In this document: positions 33,850-44,800 of the stretch, one piece after another
Layout of the letters: every line of letters begins with the position of its first letter
Position numbering within the stretch: the stretch's first letter is position 1
DNA from: Campanula takesimana
Lineage: Eukaryota > Streptophyta > Magnoliopsida > Asterales > Campanulaceae
DNA length: 64,000 nucleotides
Direction of reading: 5' to 3'
Assembly: GCA_026119855.1 (NCBI GenBank)
Contig: JAOWBW010001314.1
Location: 229,001-293,000 of the forward strand
The notes under the pieces: generated by a model
The model's input: the letters and a program-made list of their open reading frames with translations, nothing else
What the model was told of the DNA's origin: nothing
The model's database searches: none
Made by a program: the position numbers and the translations under genes

Positions 33850-34015
33850 CCGCGCTAATGCGCCTCCTGCGCCATTTAGAGCGCGCGCATAAAGATTTCT
33901 TCATAAGATATGTTATGCGCCTCTGCGCCCCTTGTTTTAAGCGCACGCTTACTGTGCGCCTATTGGCTCAATGCGCCTCTTGGCTCAATGCGCCTCTTGG
34001 CTCAATGCTCCTCAA
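33850..34015 (+). repeat. TGCGCC motif array in U3 of element D
   Basis: TGCGCC boxes lie amid GCGC-rich sequence; the last part is an exact 17-bp step (TGCGCCTATTGGCTCAA, TGCGCCTCTTGGCTCAA twice, then TGCTCCTC). It lies about 240-400 bp upstream of the TATA box. The corresponding segment of C is hardly alignable, although both flanks are nearly the same. Confidence 0.85.
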
Positions 34016-34126
34016 CATGTTTATTCAACACTCAGTGATTTATTGAAGACTCGAAGACTTGAAGAGAATTCAAATTACGCCAATGATCCAACGGTGGTTA
34101 AAAGATGCATATACGCCCAATCTATT

Positions 34127-34136
34127 GACACGTGTC
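34127..34136 (+). promoter_or_regulatory. G-box/ABRE palindrome in LTR D
   Basis: GACACGTGTC is a perfect 10-bp palindrome with ACGT core, 120 bp upstream of the TATA box. It is present in all C and D LTRs and is a candidate site for bZIP/bHLH stress or hormone factors. Confidence 0.55.
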
Positions 34137-34255
34137 CATAACGGTCACATTTATGTTGAGTGTCAAAATGGCCATAATATATGCATGCTCCAATCTACGA
34201 GCGACAGCTCATCTTATCCACAAGGATTTCCAACGGCTAGTTTTTTGAAGTTCAC

Positions 34256-34263
34256 TATAAATA
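34256..34263 (+). promoter_or_regulatory. TATA box of LTR D
   Basis: TATAAATA in TTCACTATAAATACCCC; conserved in all four LTRs of this family. Confidence 0.75.
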
Positions 34264-35081
34264 CCCCATAACTTCAACATTTTGAAGTTGCTGAGTTTTG
34301 CTAAGAATTTCAAGAATTTCTCTCTCAAAGCATTTCTTGAAGATTTGAAGATTGCCTTCGTTTTTCCAGATTTCTCAAGAACATCTTCATACCTTCATCC
34401 TTAGCCCAGATCTTCAAAGCCTTAACACTTTAGTTTCTTGTGCTCTTCATCTCAAAGATCTAAAGAGCCTTGATACTAAGAACACACACGCACCTCTTTA
34501 ATTTTGATCATTTAGATCCATCTTTTAGAGATACACCGGTTATTGTTTTGGATTTGTTCTTTCATAGTAATAGATCTTGAGTTAGTGTATAAGCTCAAAC
34601 GTTGTAATTTGTAACACTCCTCATTATATAAGATCTCGATTAGAAATCCAAGACTAACCATCTTGGTAGAGGACGTAGATCTTTCATTGATCGAACCTCT
34701 CCAAATAGCTTGTGTTATTATCTTGTCATTTCTTTCAAGTTATTAATTTCACTTATTATTTGCTTGTTTACTCATTGTAGATTGATTGAACTGAATTGTG
34801 TTGTGTTTGTTATATCATTTGCCTTAGTTCCTTATTTCACTCACTTTGAGCCAAAATACTTAGTGTGTGTGTTGCGCTCCCTTTATCACTTTGCGCCTAT
34901 TTTCATTACTAAATTCCGCTGTGCATTTCACTCACTCACTTAGGCGCATTTCATAACGCTTACTTGATAAAGTGCGCATTCGCAATTGAGTTTTTCAAGG
35001 GTACGAAAAGAATATTAAAACAGCTATTCACCCCCCCTCTAGCTATTTTTCATACCCTTGTTGCCCTTTGGGACCAACAAG

Positions 35082-35093
35082 TGGTATCAGAGC
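35082..35093 (+). other. Primer binding site of element D (tRNA-iMet)
   Basis: TGGTATCAGAGC, 2 bp after the LTR. Confidence 0.92.
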
Positions 35094-35153
35094 GAACACC
35101 TTTATAAAACATTTTTCGTTTTTCAAGCTTAACAGCTTGGGTGCCGATTCTAA

Positions 35154-37578
35154 ATGGCAAACTCAAAACCTATGGCAACTGCAAACTACACTCACGTTCC
35201 GGTCTTTGATGAAGATCATTTTGACGTGTGGAAATTCAGCATATTGACTCATCTCAACTCAATCGATGAAAGGCTCCATGACACCGTCGTTTATGGACCT
35301 TATATTCCGATGAAGGCGAATCCAAATCCATACACCAACGCTGCCCAACCTACAGTTCTCAAACCAAGGGAAGAATGGACCGAGGAAGAAATTCGAAGAG
35401 TTGCAAATGATGGCAAAGCAAGAAACATTCTTCTAAGCACTCTAAGCACGGCTATGAAACAACAAGTCATGCATTGTGCTACTGCAAATGAGCTATGGGA
35501 TGCTATTGAAGAGCATATTGAAGGAGACACCGTTTGCAAGGAGAACAAGAAATACGAAGTTCAAAAGAGGTTCAACAATTTCTCTCAACTCCCCGGTGAA
35601 AACTTAAGGCAAACTTATGAACGCTACTGTGAAATTATCAATCTATGTATTTCACTTGGCATGAAGTTTACCAACAAAGATTTGAATGTAAATTTTCTAC
35701 AAGCCTTTGGATCAAGATACCTACATAAATCTAGCGCTCTTGAAGACGCTGGAACCTTAGATGTTTGGACTTTAAGGAACCTTTATGCAAATCTCAAAGT
35801 TTACGAACTCAAACTCCAACGAATCAGCGAAACTGAAGGAAAGTCAAAATCTATGGCTATGATGGCGCACAGAGAAGCTGCGCCTACACCTGCGCCTAGT
35901 CCTGCGCCTGTACAAGATAAAAAAGGCTCCGATCCCAAAATTTCTACTTCTGAGCTATTAGACATGGATGATGAAGACTTCGCTTTATTTGTGAAGAAAT
36001 TTCAAAAATTCAGAAAATTCTCAAGACCTGGCTCAACCAACAAATTTCAAGGATCTACCAGCAAAGCTCCTCAAAAGTTTTCAAGGAGCAGTGATTCAAA
36101 AAGAAAAGAAGATCTTGTTTGTTTTAATTGCAGGAAACCCGGACATTTTGCATCAAGCTGCCCGATTCCCAAATTTGAATATATGCAGAAGAAGAGCAGC
36201 CATACTCCCAAATTCACTCCCAAGTTCACTCGTCACAAGGGAATGGTTGCTGAAGAAGAAGCACAAGCAAATGAGCACAATACTTGGATTGAAACAGACT
36301 CCGATGAGAGCGATGAAGATTCCGATGATGGACTCGTTTGTTTGATGGCAAATGATGATGAAATTGATGCTTATGATTCTGATGATGACTTCTCCAAGGA
36401 TGTTCCCGATATGAATGCCTTGAATAAACTTATCAAGAAATCTGCAGGTTTTCAAGAAGTGAAAAACAAGAAAGGACCAACCATCAGCGAGCTCGTTGAA
36501 CAAAGATTTCTCACTCCGGCTCAAAACGATGGTGGATTGTTATTCTCTCGATGTGATCTTGGAGCAAGGAACAAATTGAGAAAAGGAGCATACATTAGAC
36601 CACAGGTTGAACCAACTGCTCCAATCTCCAAAATCAATGATGAAGTGATTGCTGAACAAGAAAAATTGTTCAAGAAGGCTGAAAAGGTAATCACTAGATT
36701 TGATAGTATGAAGGAAGCTTTAGCACTATCATGTGATGAAATTTCCCAGCTTAAGACCGAGAAATCTCTACTTAAATCTGAACTCACCCTCCTTAAGGAG
36801 CAGATAAAGAGCATGACTCCTCTTACTGTTAAAAACACTTTTCTAACAGAACAGAACTCACTTCTTAAAGTTCAAAACGATGATTTGGTTGCTCAAATTA
36901 CTGATCTTAAAAAGATTACAAATGAGTGGTCCAATTCTCGTGTCACTATGGAGAATATATTTGAGTCCCAAAAAGTCAGTGGTGATAAAAGTGGATTGGG
37001 ATTCTCATCAACTAGTGACAACTTTAAATGTGATGTCTGTGCTGAAAGAGATAGTGAATTTACCAACCAACAAACTTTTGAAATTCCCAAGGAAAACACA
37101 TTCTAATTCAATGGGTAAAGGACAGGAAAAAGTCAAGAGACAAACATTCCACTATGTCTACCCAACGAAACAATTTGGGAAAGCTAATGGGAAAGATATA
37201 GCTACAGATGAACCATCTCCTAGCAAAATCATTCTTGAAAATAGGCGCGCTCCTTCTCCGAGTGCTCATTATGCGCCTAAGAGCCACGCGCCTCATCGCC
37301 GTGCGCCTCCTAGCCCTATGCGCCCTCCGAGAAAAAGCGCTCCAAAATTTCAAAAGAAAGATTTTGTTAAGTCTAGTTCATCTGACCCAAAGAAGAATGC
37401 CTTCCTCAAGAAAAGTAAAGAGTTTGTGAAAACTCACATGATTGGTGGCTTTCATCATTGTTCCATTTGTGATTGTTCAGGACACAAGGCCGTGGAATGC
37501 CTTTTGAGATTCACTCCCAATGCCAAAGGACGTAAAAATCCTAAGGTCAAGCAAGAGTGGGTTGTCAAAAGTTGCTAA
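35154..37578 (+). pseudogene. Element D gag, one frameshift
   Basis: Long gag of about 800 codons starting MANSKPMATANYTHVPVFDE. Capsid-like region to about residue 230. Ala-Pro linker (35868-35915) written with GCGCCT codons. CCHC knuckle CFNCRKPGHFASSC (about 36117-36160). Acidic DSDESDEDSDD stretch. Coiled coil (about residues 495-600, EQEKLFKKAEKVITRF onward), a feature of Sirevirus gags known to bind LC8-type dynein light chains. Second linker with GCGCCT repeats (37244-37325), second CCHC knuckle CSICDCSGHKAVEC and basic tail. One extra base near 37096 breaks the frame. Element C lacks it there but has its own break elsewhere. Confidence 0.88.
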
Positions 37579-37620
37579 CCCTAGGACCCAAAAGGAATAA
37601 AGGGGACCTGCTTAAATGTC

Positions 37621-37642
37621 TATATTTCAGGTTCTTTGTTTC
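37621..37642 (+). promoter_or_regulatory. Conserved splice-acceptor-like site before pol of element D
   Basis: TATATTTCAG ends 12 bp before the pol ATG (37643). Element A has ATTTTTCAG at the same place (16 bp before its ATG at 5570). A stop ends gag at 37578 and the pol frame is also closed just upstream, so plain readthrough or frameshift is not obvious. A spliced pol message is one explanation. Confidence 0.4.
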
Positions 37643-40600
37643 ATGGCTGGATCTTCAAAAGCTAGAAATTATGAATGGATTCTCGATAGTGGGTGTTCAA
37701 GACACATGACTGGAGATGAATCCTTATTAGAAGATGTCCATGAAGAAAGAGGTCCCTCCGTAACATTTGGCGATAATAACAAAGGTCAAGTTGTAGCATA
37801 TGGAAAGCTCAAGAAAGACAAAGTGTGCATTGAAAGAGTCTCACTCGTCGAAGGGCTCAAGCACAACTTATTATCCATATCTCAATTCTGCGACAAAGGA
37901 TTAGAATGCCATTTCACTTCAACACAATGTCTTATCAAGAATGGCAAAACTGGAGCTATCTTACTCACGGGATATCGTAAGACAAATATTTATATTATTG
38001 ATTTCCATAGTATGAACTCTAGTACTAATCTTTGTTTTGTAGCAAAAAGTGTGAACGTAAATAGTTGGCTGTGGCACAAGCGCTTAAGTCACTTGAACTT
38101 CAAGTATCTATCTAAACTCAGCAGGAACAATCTTGTCAAAGGACTTCCCAAAGTTGCTGACCATCATGACAAAAAGTGCGCCTCATGTCAACTTGGCAAA
38201 CAACCGAAGCAGTCATTTTCTAGCAAGTCAAATCCTTCAACTACAAGATGTTTGCAACTGCTTCACATTGATCTATTTGGACCAGTTTCCACCGCAAGTA
38301 TTAGAAGAAACAAATATACTCTAGTTGTGGTGGATGATTATTCAAGATATACATGGGTAGAGATGATGATTACAAAAGATGATTGTTATGATATTCTCAC
38401 TACCTTATTTCGACTGCTCCAAACCCAAAAAGAAGATGACATCGTTAGTGTTCGATCCGACAATGGAACAGAATTCAAGAACAACGGTGTTGCTCGATAT
38501 TGTGAAGATCATGGGATAGATCACAACTTTTCAACCGCCGGAGTCCCTCAACAAAATGGCGTTGTTGAACGAAAGAATAGAACATTGATTGAAGCGGGAA
38601 AGACGATGATAGCTGAAGCTAAATTGCCTAAGTACTTTTGGGAAGAAGCTATCAACACTGCATGTTTTACTCAAAATCGTTCCCTCATCAACAAACTTCA
38701 CAACAAGACTCCGTATGAACTTTGGCGTGGTAGAACTCCCAACATTGCATTTTTCAAGATCTTTGGTTGCAAATGTTACATCCTCTACAACGGAAACGAA
38801 CATAGAGGTAAATTCGATGCCAAAGCCGATGAAGGTATTTTTGTTGGGTATGCCAAACACTCTAAAGCTTTTCGTGTTTTTAATAGAACTACATTAGTGA
38901 TAGTTGAATCTGTACATGTTACATTTGATGAACATTCTCTCCTTGAGCCACATTTGGCTCCAAATGTTGCTGATGATTCTATTGAGCTAAATGATACAGG
39001 TGCTCCTATTTATGTTGCGCCCACTCAAGATCAGAATCTATCAACACAAGGAAATCCATCTACATCAAATGCGCCTAATTCAATGTATAATGCGCCTGGT
39101 GAATCCTCTATTGCGCCTCACTCAAATGATGCGCCTCATGATTCCTCTTACGCGCCTATTTCTACTGCTGCATCTGGTGTTAACCCAAATTTCAATTCTG
39201 AGCCAGTTCAACCCCCAAATTTCAATGACTTTGAATCTGGTGAAGATGTACCAATTGAAGACCTTCAAGTCTCTACGACTCAACCTAACTTACCTCCTGA
39301 AATTCGTGAAGTTAGAGGTCACCCAATTGCTAATATCACCGGTGATCTACAAGTTGGTGTTCGTACAAGGAGAGCTACAAACTTTGATGCTTACACTGCT
39401 TTTATCTCTCAAATTGAACCGAAGAAGGCTGACGAAGCGCTCCAAGATCCCAATTGGGTTGTTGCAATGCAAGAAGAACTCAATCAATTTGAACGTTGTA
39501 AGGTTTGGACTCTAGTTCCAAGACCAAATGATCATGGAGTGATTGGTACAAAATGGGTGTTCAGGAACAAGATGGATGAGAATGGAACCATCACGAGAAA
39601 CAAAGCAAGATTGGTTGCACAAGGCTATAGGCAAGAAGAAGGAATTGACTACGATGAAACTTTTGCGCCCGTAGCAAGACTTGAAGCTATCAGATTATTT
39701 CTAGCTTACGCCGCTCACAAGAACTTCAAGTTATATCAAATGGATGTGAAGAGCGCGTTTCTAAATGGTGAACTCCAAGAACAAGTCTATGTTGCTCAAC
39801 CACCTGGGTTTGAAGATTCACAATTTCCAAATCATGTGTACAAACTCCAGAAAGCTTTGTATGGACTCAAACAAGCACCAAGAGCATGGTATGATACACT
39901 ATCAAAGTTTCTCATCGAAAAAGGCTTCACTCGCGGTAAAATCGATACAACTCTTTTTATTGCCAAACATAATGGTCATAAATTACTTGTTCAAATTTAT
40001 GTTGATGATATTATATTTGGTTCTACTAATGAATTATTGTGCAAGCGTTTTGAGAAACTAATGAAGAGCAAGTTTGAAATGAGCATGATGGGAGAACTCA
40101 CATTCTTCCTCGGGCTTCAAATCAAGCAAATGAGTGAAGGCATATTTATCAATCAAGCCAAATACACAAAAGACTTAATCAAGAAGTTTGGACTTGAGAA
40201 CGCTAAAGCATACGATACTCCAATGGCCACCGGCAACAAACTCGACAAAGATCTAAAAGGTAAACGTGTTGATCAAACGCTCTATCGAGGTATGATTGGC
40301 TCACTCCTTTATCTTACTGCTAGTAGGCCCGATATTATGTTTAGTGTTTGTGTTTGTGCTCGTTATCAATCCGACCCTAGAGAAGCACACTTAATTGCTG
40401 TGAAACGTATTATAAGATATCTCTCTGGCACTGTTAACCTTGGACTTTGGTACACCAAAGATTCGAACTTTAAACTTGTAGGTTACTCAGATGCGGATTA
40501 TGCAGCGTGCACAATTGATAGGAAAAGCACAAGTGGCACTTGTCATTTCCTCGGATATCGACTTGTGTCATGGGCAAGTAAGAAACAAGCCTCTGTATCT

Positions 40601-40942
40601 GTTTCAACAACCGAAGCCGAATATATCGCTGCGGGAAGTTGTTGTTGTCAAATACTGTGGATGAAGCAGCAATTGGTGGACTATGATATCATCGAAGAAA
40701 ATTGTCCCATCTACTGCGACAATACATCAACAATTGCGGTTTCTGAAAATCCTGTCATGCACTCAAAGACCAAGCACATCGACATCAAATATCACTTCCT
40801 CAAAGACCACGTGGAGAAAGGCAATATACATTTGGAACACGTGGGAACCGACTATCAAATCGCTGACATTCTAACGAAAGCACTCGACGCGAAACGGTTC
40901 ATATTTTTGAGAGGCGAAATAGGTATGCTTGAACTCAACTAA
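37643..40942 (+). CDS. Element D pol: protease, integrase, reverse transcriptase, RNase H
   Basis: 1099 codons, fully open from ATGGCTGGATC. Protease WILDSGCSRHMTG (residues 12-24). Pre-integrase zinc region LWHKRLSHLNF (about 140) to CASCQLGK. Integrase DD35E: D in LLHIDLFGPVS (about 209), D in VRSDNGTEF (272), E in VVERKNRTL (308, exactly 35 residues between). Linker with Ala-Pro pairs coded GCGCCT (39015-39155). RT YQMDVKSAFLNGEL and YVDDIIFGS (about 786). RNase H GYSDADYAACTIDRK (about 947), STTEAEYIAAGSCC, DNTSTIAVSENP. Ends RGEIGMLELN. All catalytic residues I can locate are present, so the protein looks competent. I chose the ATG shared with A rather than the upstream 37616. Confidence 0.93.
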   Translation: MAGSSKARNYEWILDSGCSRHMTGDESLLEDVHEERGPSVTFGDNNKGQVVAYGKLKKDKVCIERVSLVEGLKHNLLSISQFCDKGLECHFTSTQCLIKNGKTGAILLTGYRKTNIYIIDFHSMNSSTNLCFVAKSVNVNSWLWHKRLSHLNFKYLSKLSRNNLVKGLPKVADHHDKKCASCQLGKQPKQSFSSKSNPSTTRCLQLLHIDLFGPVSTASIRRNKYTLVVVDDYSRYTWVEMMITKDDCYDILTTLFRLLQTQKEDDIVSVRSDNGTEFKNNGVARYCEDHGIDHNFSTAGVPQQNGVVERKNRTLIEAGKTMIAEAKLPKYFWEEAINTACFTQNRSLINKLHNKTPYELWRGRTPNIAFFKIFGCKCYILYNGNEHRGKFDAKADEGIFVGYAKHSKAFRVFNRTTLVIVESVHVTFDEHSLLEPHLAPNVADDSIELNDTGAPIYVAPTQDQNLSTQGNPSTSNAPNSMYNAPGESSIAPHSNDAPHDSSYAPISTAASGVNPNFNSEPVQPPNFNDFESGEDVPIEDLQVSTTQPNLPPEIREVRGHPIANITGDLQVGVRTRRATNFDAYTAFISQIEPKKADEALQDPNWVVAMQEELNQFERCKVWTLVPRPNDHGVIGTKWVFRNKMDENGTITRNKARLVAQGYRQEEGIDYDETFAPVARLEAIRLFLAYAAHKNFKLYQMDVKSAFLNGELQEQVYVAQPPGFEDSQFPNHVYKLQKALYGLKQAPRAWYDTLSKFLIEKGFTRGKIDTTLFIAKHNGHKLLVQIYVDDIIFGSTNELLCKRFEKLMKSKFEMSMMGELTFFLGLQIKQMSEGIFINQAKYTKDLIKKFGLENAKAYDTPMATGNKLDKDLKGKRVDQTLYRGMIGSLLYLTASRPDIMFSVCVCARYQSDPREAHLIAVKRIIRYLSGTVNLGLWYTKDSNFKLVGYSDADYAACTIDRKSTSGTCHFLGYRLVSWASKKQASVSVSTTEAEYIAAGSCCCQILWMKQQLVDYDIIEENCPIYCDNTSTIAVSENPVMHSKTKHIDIKYHFLKDHVEKGNIHLEHVGTDYQIADILTKALDAKRFIFLRGEIGMLELN

Positions 40943-41708
40943 ATTCAATATAGTTTTGTCAATACTAATGATTTTATGTTTGTGTTGAGTTATGAGTATA
41001 TTAGGTACAAATGATTAAATCAATTTTTCAAAGTTTCAAGGAAACTATGCGCGCCTAATACTTCTGCGCGCTCAACTCTTTGCGCGCCAAATTCTAGCGC
41101 GCGCCTAGCATTCAATGCCTCTTAAGTCATTTTGCGCGCCTAGATGAGTATGCGCCCTGTTAAGGTAATGCGCTCCTTCATGCGCGCATTAACTATTGCG
41201 GCTCAATCATTTCTCAAAATTCAATTTCAATGATTGAACGTATTAAATACACAAGTACCAGGTATGTTTATTCTGTTCATTTATTATAGGAATCTATGTC
41301 TTTTGACATTCCATTAATTGTTCAAGGGTACTTGTGCAATTAAATTTTTCCCTCGTTTTACGCTTTTCGAAAATTTTATTTTCTGGGGATTTATTTCTTG
41401 CACCCCAAACTTACACCAAAATAGATGTTTTTGGGGTTTGTGCAAAAATTAGTCAAAATTGCTCATACACTTAAAGGGAAAGTGGAGCAGTTTTTCTTTT
41501 ACCCAATATGTCACATCATGACACTTTATGTCATTCTGCATTTAATGCCCTTCAAATCCATAAATCCCTCATTAATGCGCCGTACACATATCATGATGAG
41601 CCGCCGTTTTTCAAAATCCCTCATAAATACACATCCTTTCAACTTCCCATCTTTTTAAATTTTTGACAGCATTATTTCCATATCAGTGCAAATTTTTTAA
41701 ACCTAACC
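40943..41708 (+). other. Spacer between pol and internal promoter of element D, with TGCGC array
   Basis: No ORF supported. Between 41047 and 41195 TGCGCGCC/TGCGC boxes recur at 17-18 bp steps. Later sequence (41210-41700) is unique to the family and leads into the TATA box. Confidence 0.7.
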
Positions 41709-41836
41709 TATATATACACTTCCCTTCTCTCTCTCTCTCTCACCAACTCTACCATCTCTCTCTCTCTCCCAGTCTCTCCGTTTCTCTCTCTCTCTCTCTC
41801 TTTTGTTTCTCTATTTCTTTCTTATATATCTCGTTA
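41709..41836 (+). promoter_or_regulatory. Internal promoter and CT-rich leader of element D extra gene
   Basis: TATATATA at 41709-41716 is followed by a (CT)n-rich pyrimidine leader (41728-41815) and the ATG at 41837. TATA plus pyrimidine patch is common in plant core promoters. The layout is shared with A and C, whose sequences differ, which supports function. Confidence 0.65.
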
Positions 41837-44800
41837 ATGGGTCCTAAGAAAGCTACAAAATCTACCCAAGACGAAATGGTATGAATTCTAACTCTTAAAC
41901 TCTTTAAATTTATGAAATTTCTGATTTTTTTTTCCCTGTGTTCGTCTTTTTCAAAAACCCGAATGCCCATTTTTCTTGATTAATCTTGCTTCGGTGATCC
42001 GTTTTCAAAATCGTTCGTTAAGTTATGTTCGTTTTGCAATTTCGAGTCTTTATAACTAACTTTTTCAACGATCAATTCGCTATTTGGTGCGAATCTGAAA
42101 AATCACTATTTTCGACTTTTCGGTTTTTAAGATCTTTGAATCCATTTTTTGGATTCGTTGTTGATTTTTACTTGTTTTGATTTACATATTTGTTATCCTT
42201 GTCTTCGTGCGGTCATTTTGATATATTGTATGCTTGATTTGGTGAAGTTTCACGAATTATGTGTTCTTGGTGTTCTTGGTGTTCTTCGAGCATTCAAGAC
42301 ATGTTCTTCGTGTTCTTCATTATTTTTGCTTGACTTGGGTCTCATAAATTTTCAAAACTTGTTTTTCAAAATTTTCACTTTTTGATTCTGAAAAATTGCA
42401 TATGTATGTTTGCATGTGTTTGTGTGTTTTTATACTCAGTTTACATTTCTACATAAGTAATGCGCCTATATATGAATTCATGCGCCTAGTATGATTATGC
42501 GCACATTGATATTATGCGCCTCAAAGAGATTCTTGCGCTCACATGTGTTTGCGCCTCAATCCTTTATGCGCTTAATATCATCCTGCGCCTACACTTACTA
42601 TGCGCCCCTAAATTCATACTTAGCCAATTTTTATGATCAAATTTTCCTTTGTCTATTTCATAGAACCATAAATATGCGCCCCGTATTTCTATGCGCCTCA
42701 TAATTTCATGCGCCCACTATAATCATGCGCCTTGGCTCACTGTGCTCTCTTATGCGCTCATGAATCTATGCGCCTAATTATTCTATGCGCCTAATTCACT
42801 CTAATTCCTTTAAATGTTTCATTTTTCAGGATCTATCTAACTTCAGACCTGGTGAAACTTTTGATTTAAACGAGCTATCTGCTGACCCTATGGGTGTTGA
42901 AATTATGGATTATATCAGACTGGCTGGTCTTCTCTCTTTGTCCACTCTGGAGCAACCTTTCTACTCTCCGCTCCTCGTTGATGAATTTTTCTCTACAGCA
43001 GAATTTGTAGAAATTCCAACAGACATTGAAGGGATGGTGCGCTATCGCATTCGCGCAGTAGTTCAAGACGTTGAGATAACCATGTCTGCCGGCACTATAA
43101 AGAACGTTGTCAACTTCAACAAAACTGGCCCCTTGGGTGTAGCTGGCAAAGTCAATTCTTATTCAGCCGCCGCTCAAAACATTATGGCGCGTTCCCTTCT
43201 TCGTATTCCTACGCTTCAAAACAATATTAAAACGGTGGAAATTAGGGATGGTGGTGACTTATTGGCGCACATTGCGCATCTGGTTGGCACTTCCATTTTC
43301 TTCAAAACTGGAAATGTCAACAGATTTACTATGGAGCAGTGGGAATTCACAGCTGCCATCATGGCAAAAACCATCCTCAACTGGCCTCAGATCTTATTTA
43401 CTAATCTTCAGGACCAGATTGACAAGTACAATAAAAACAAAGCTGACGGCAAGACGAAGTTCAAGACTCACTGCCGTATTCTCACTAAAATCTTCCTCTC
43501 CTACCCTGCGCTTGCTAATTTTCTTGCTGAGAACCCAGCCTACCAGACCACTGATGTTCCTGTTTTTGGTAAGGACAGTTTAGTGATGAAGAGGCGCAGA
43601 AAGCGCATGGCCAAGCGTGCGCCAAGGGTGAAAGGCGCTCAGTTGGTAGATGAAGCCACTGAGTCTGATGAAGAAGCAGCTGGCGCAGATGGTGAAGAAG
43701 AAGCTATAGTAGCGCCACGCGCAGAACCCATCACTGGCGCAGTGAAAGGGAAAGGCAAAGGGATTGCTGAAGAACCAAGCAGACCTGCTAAGCGCCCCAG
43801 AACGGACACTGAAGAAGAAAAGGAGCTGAAACGCGCTAAAGAAGCCAGTAGACTGGAAGCGCAGTTAAAAAGAGATGAAGAATTCAGATTGAAACAGGCT
43901 GCTGATTTATCTAAATCTGAAAGGCGCAAAGGCGCAGGGTCTAGCGCTGATGCACGCGCGCCTGCCCATGATGCGCCTCCAACCGTTCATGCGCCTACTC
44001 AAACACCATCTTTTGATCGTCAACAAGTCAGAGATAAAATTTCTGCAGATTTATTTGGTGAAGATATTGAGGATCAACCTCAGGGGGAGCCAGATCAGTT
44101 AAGGCGCAAACCATCATCTATGCGCCCAAAGGCTCCTGCGCCTCATCCTGAAGAAATTTCTTCAAGCGCAGAATATATTCCATCTCCTCCCCGCGCTCCT
44201 ACTCCGCGCCCCTCTACTCCTGCGCCTCCTCCTCCCACTCCTGATATGAGTGTGGTTATTTCTCTTCTAAAGCAACTCCAGCAAGGCCAGTCTCAAATGA
44301 ACTCACAATTAGAGCTTCATACTTCAATGCTTACCCAGCAGGCTGATGAGATTGCTGCCATTAAGGGGGAGATAAAGCGCATAGATGCCAACATCAAGGA
44401 CAAACATTTCCTGACTCCTCAACAATGGAATGATTCTATTGATCAAATGAATGAGCTCTTCAAAGGCACTCTTGCCTCCCTTCATGAGCGCATAGATGGT
44501 GGCATCAAACTCACTGATGGCCAAGATTTCATTAATGCTATAAGGGAGGTAGAGTTGAACATAGCGGGTGATATAAGGAAGTTGTTTGAAATGGTGGCTG
44601 GAGATAGCCAAAAATTGTTGAGTGTGGTTGATAAACTCAAGGAAGTTAAGGATGAGCTAGAAATCCTAGGTTTAACTGTGTATGGTGCTGATCCTGGCGC
44701 AGAACCCAAAGCTTCTGAAACTCCTGCGCCTCCAGCTCCTGAAACTCCTGCGCCCTCTTCCAGCTCTGCTCCCAGCGCGCCTGTTGACATTAACTCCCTG

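Larger units (their letters stand above)
33640..35079 (+). repeat. 5' LTR of element D
   Basis: 1440 bp, TGTTGGGTATGCCC to GGGACCAACA. U3 has the TGCGC array (33850-34015), the G-box palindrome (34127-34136) and the TATA box (34256-34263). Confidence 0.95.

Noticed and set aside
33858..34271. Small ORFs in C/D LTRs (33858-34046, 34059-34271, 28353-28769, 45892-46320 and others)
   Set aside because: They lie in U3 upstream of the TATA box, run through the motif array, and change length between near-identical LTRs.
36153..36838. Antisense ORFs opposite gag and pol of C and D
   Set aside because: Shadow frames of well-supported coding sequence, without recognisable domains.
41728..41815. CT microsatellite as an unrelated repeat
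   Set aside because: Same pyrimidine-rich leader follows the TATA box in A and C, so it is better read as part of the internal promoter.
42461..42791. Repeat-spacer look of the 17-bp TGCGC array, superficially CRISPR-like
   Set aside because: The repeat is only 5-7 bp and spacers 10-12 bp; the locus is the intron of a plant retrotransposon gene.
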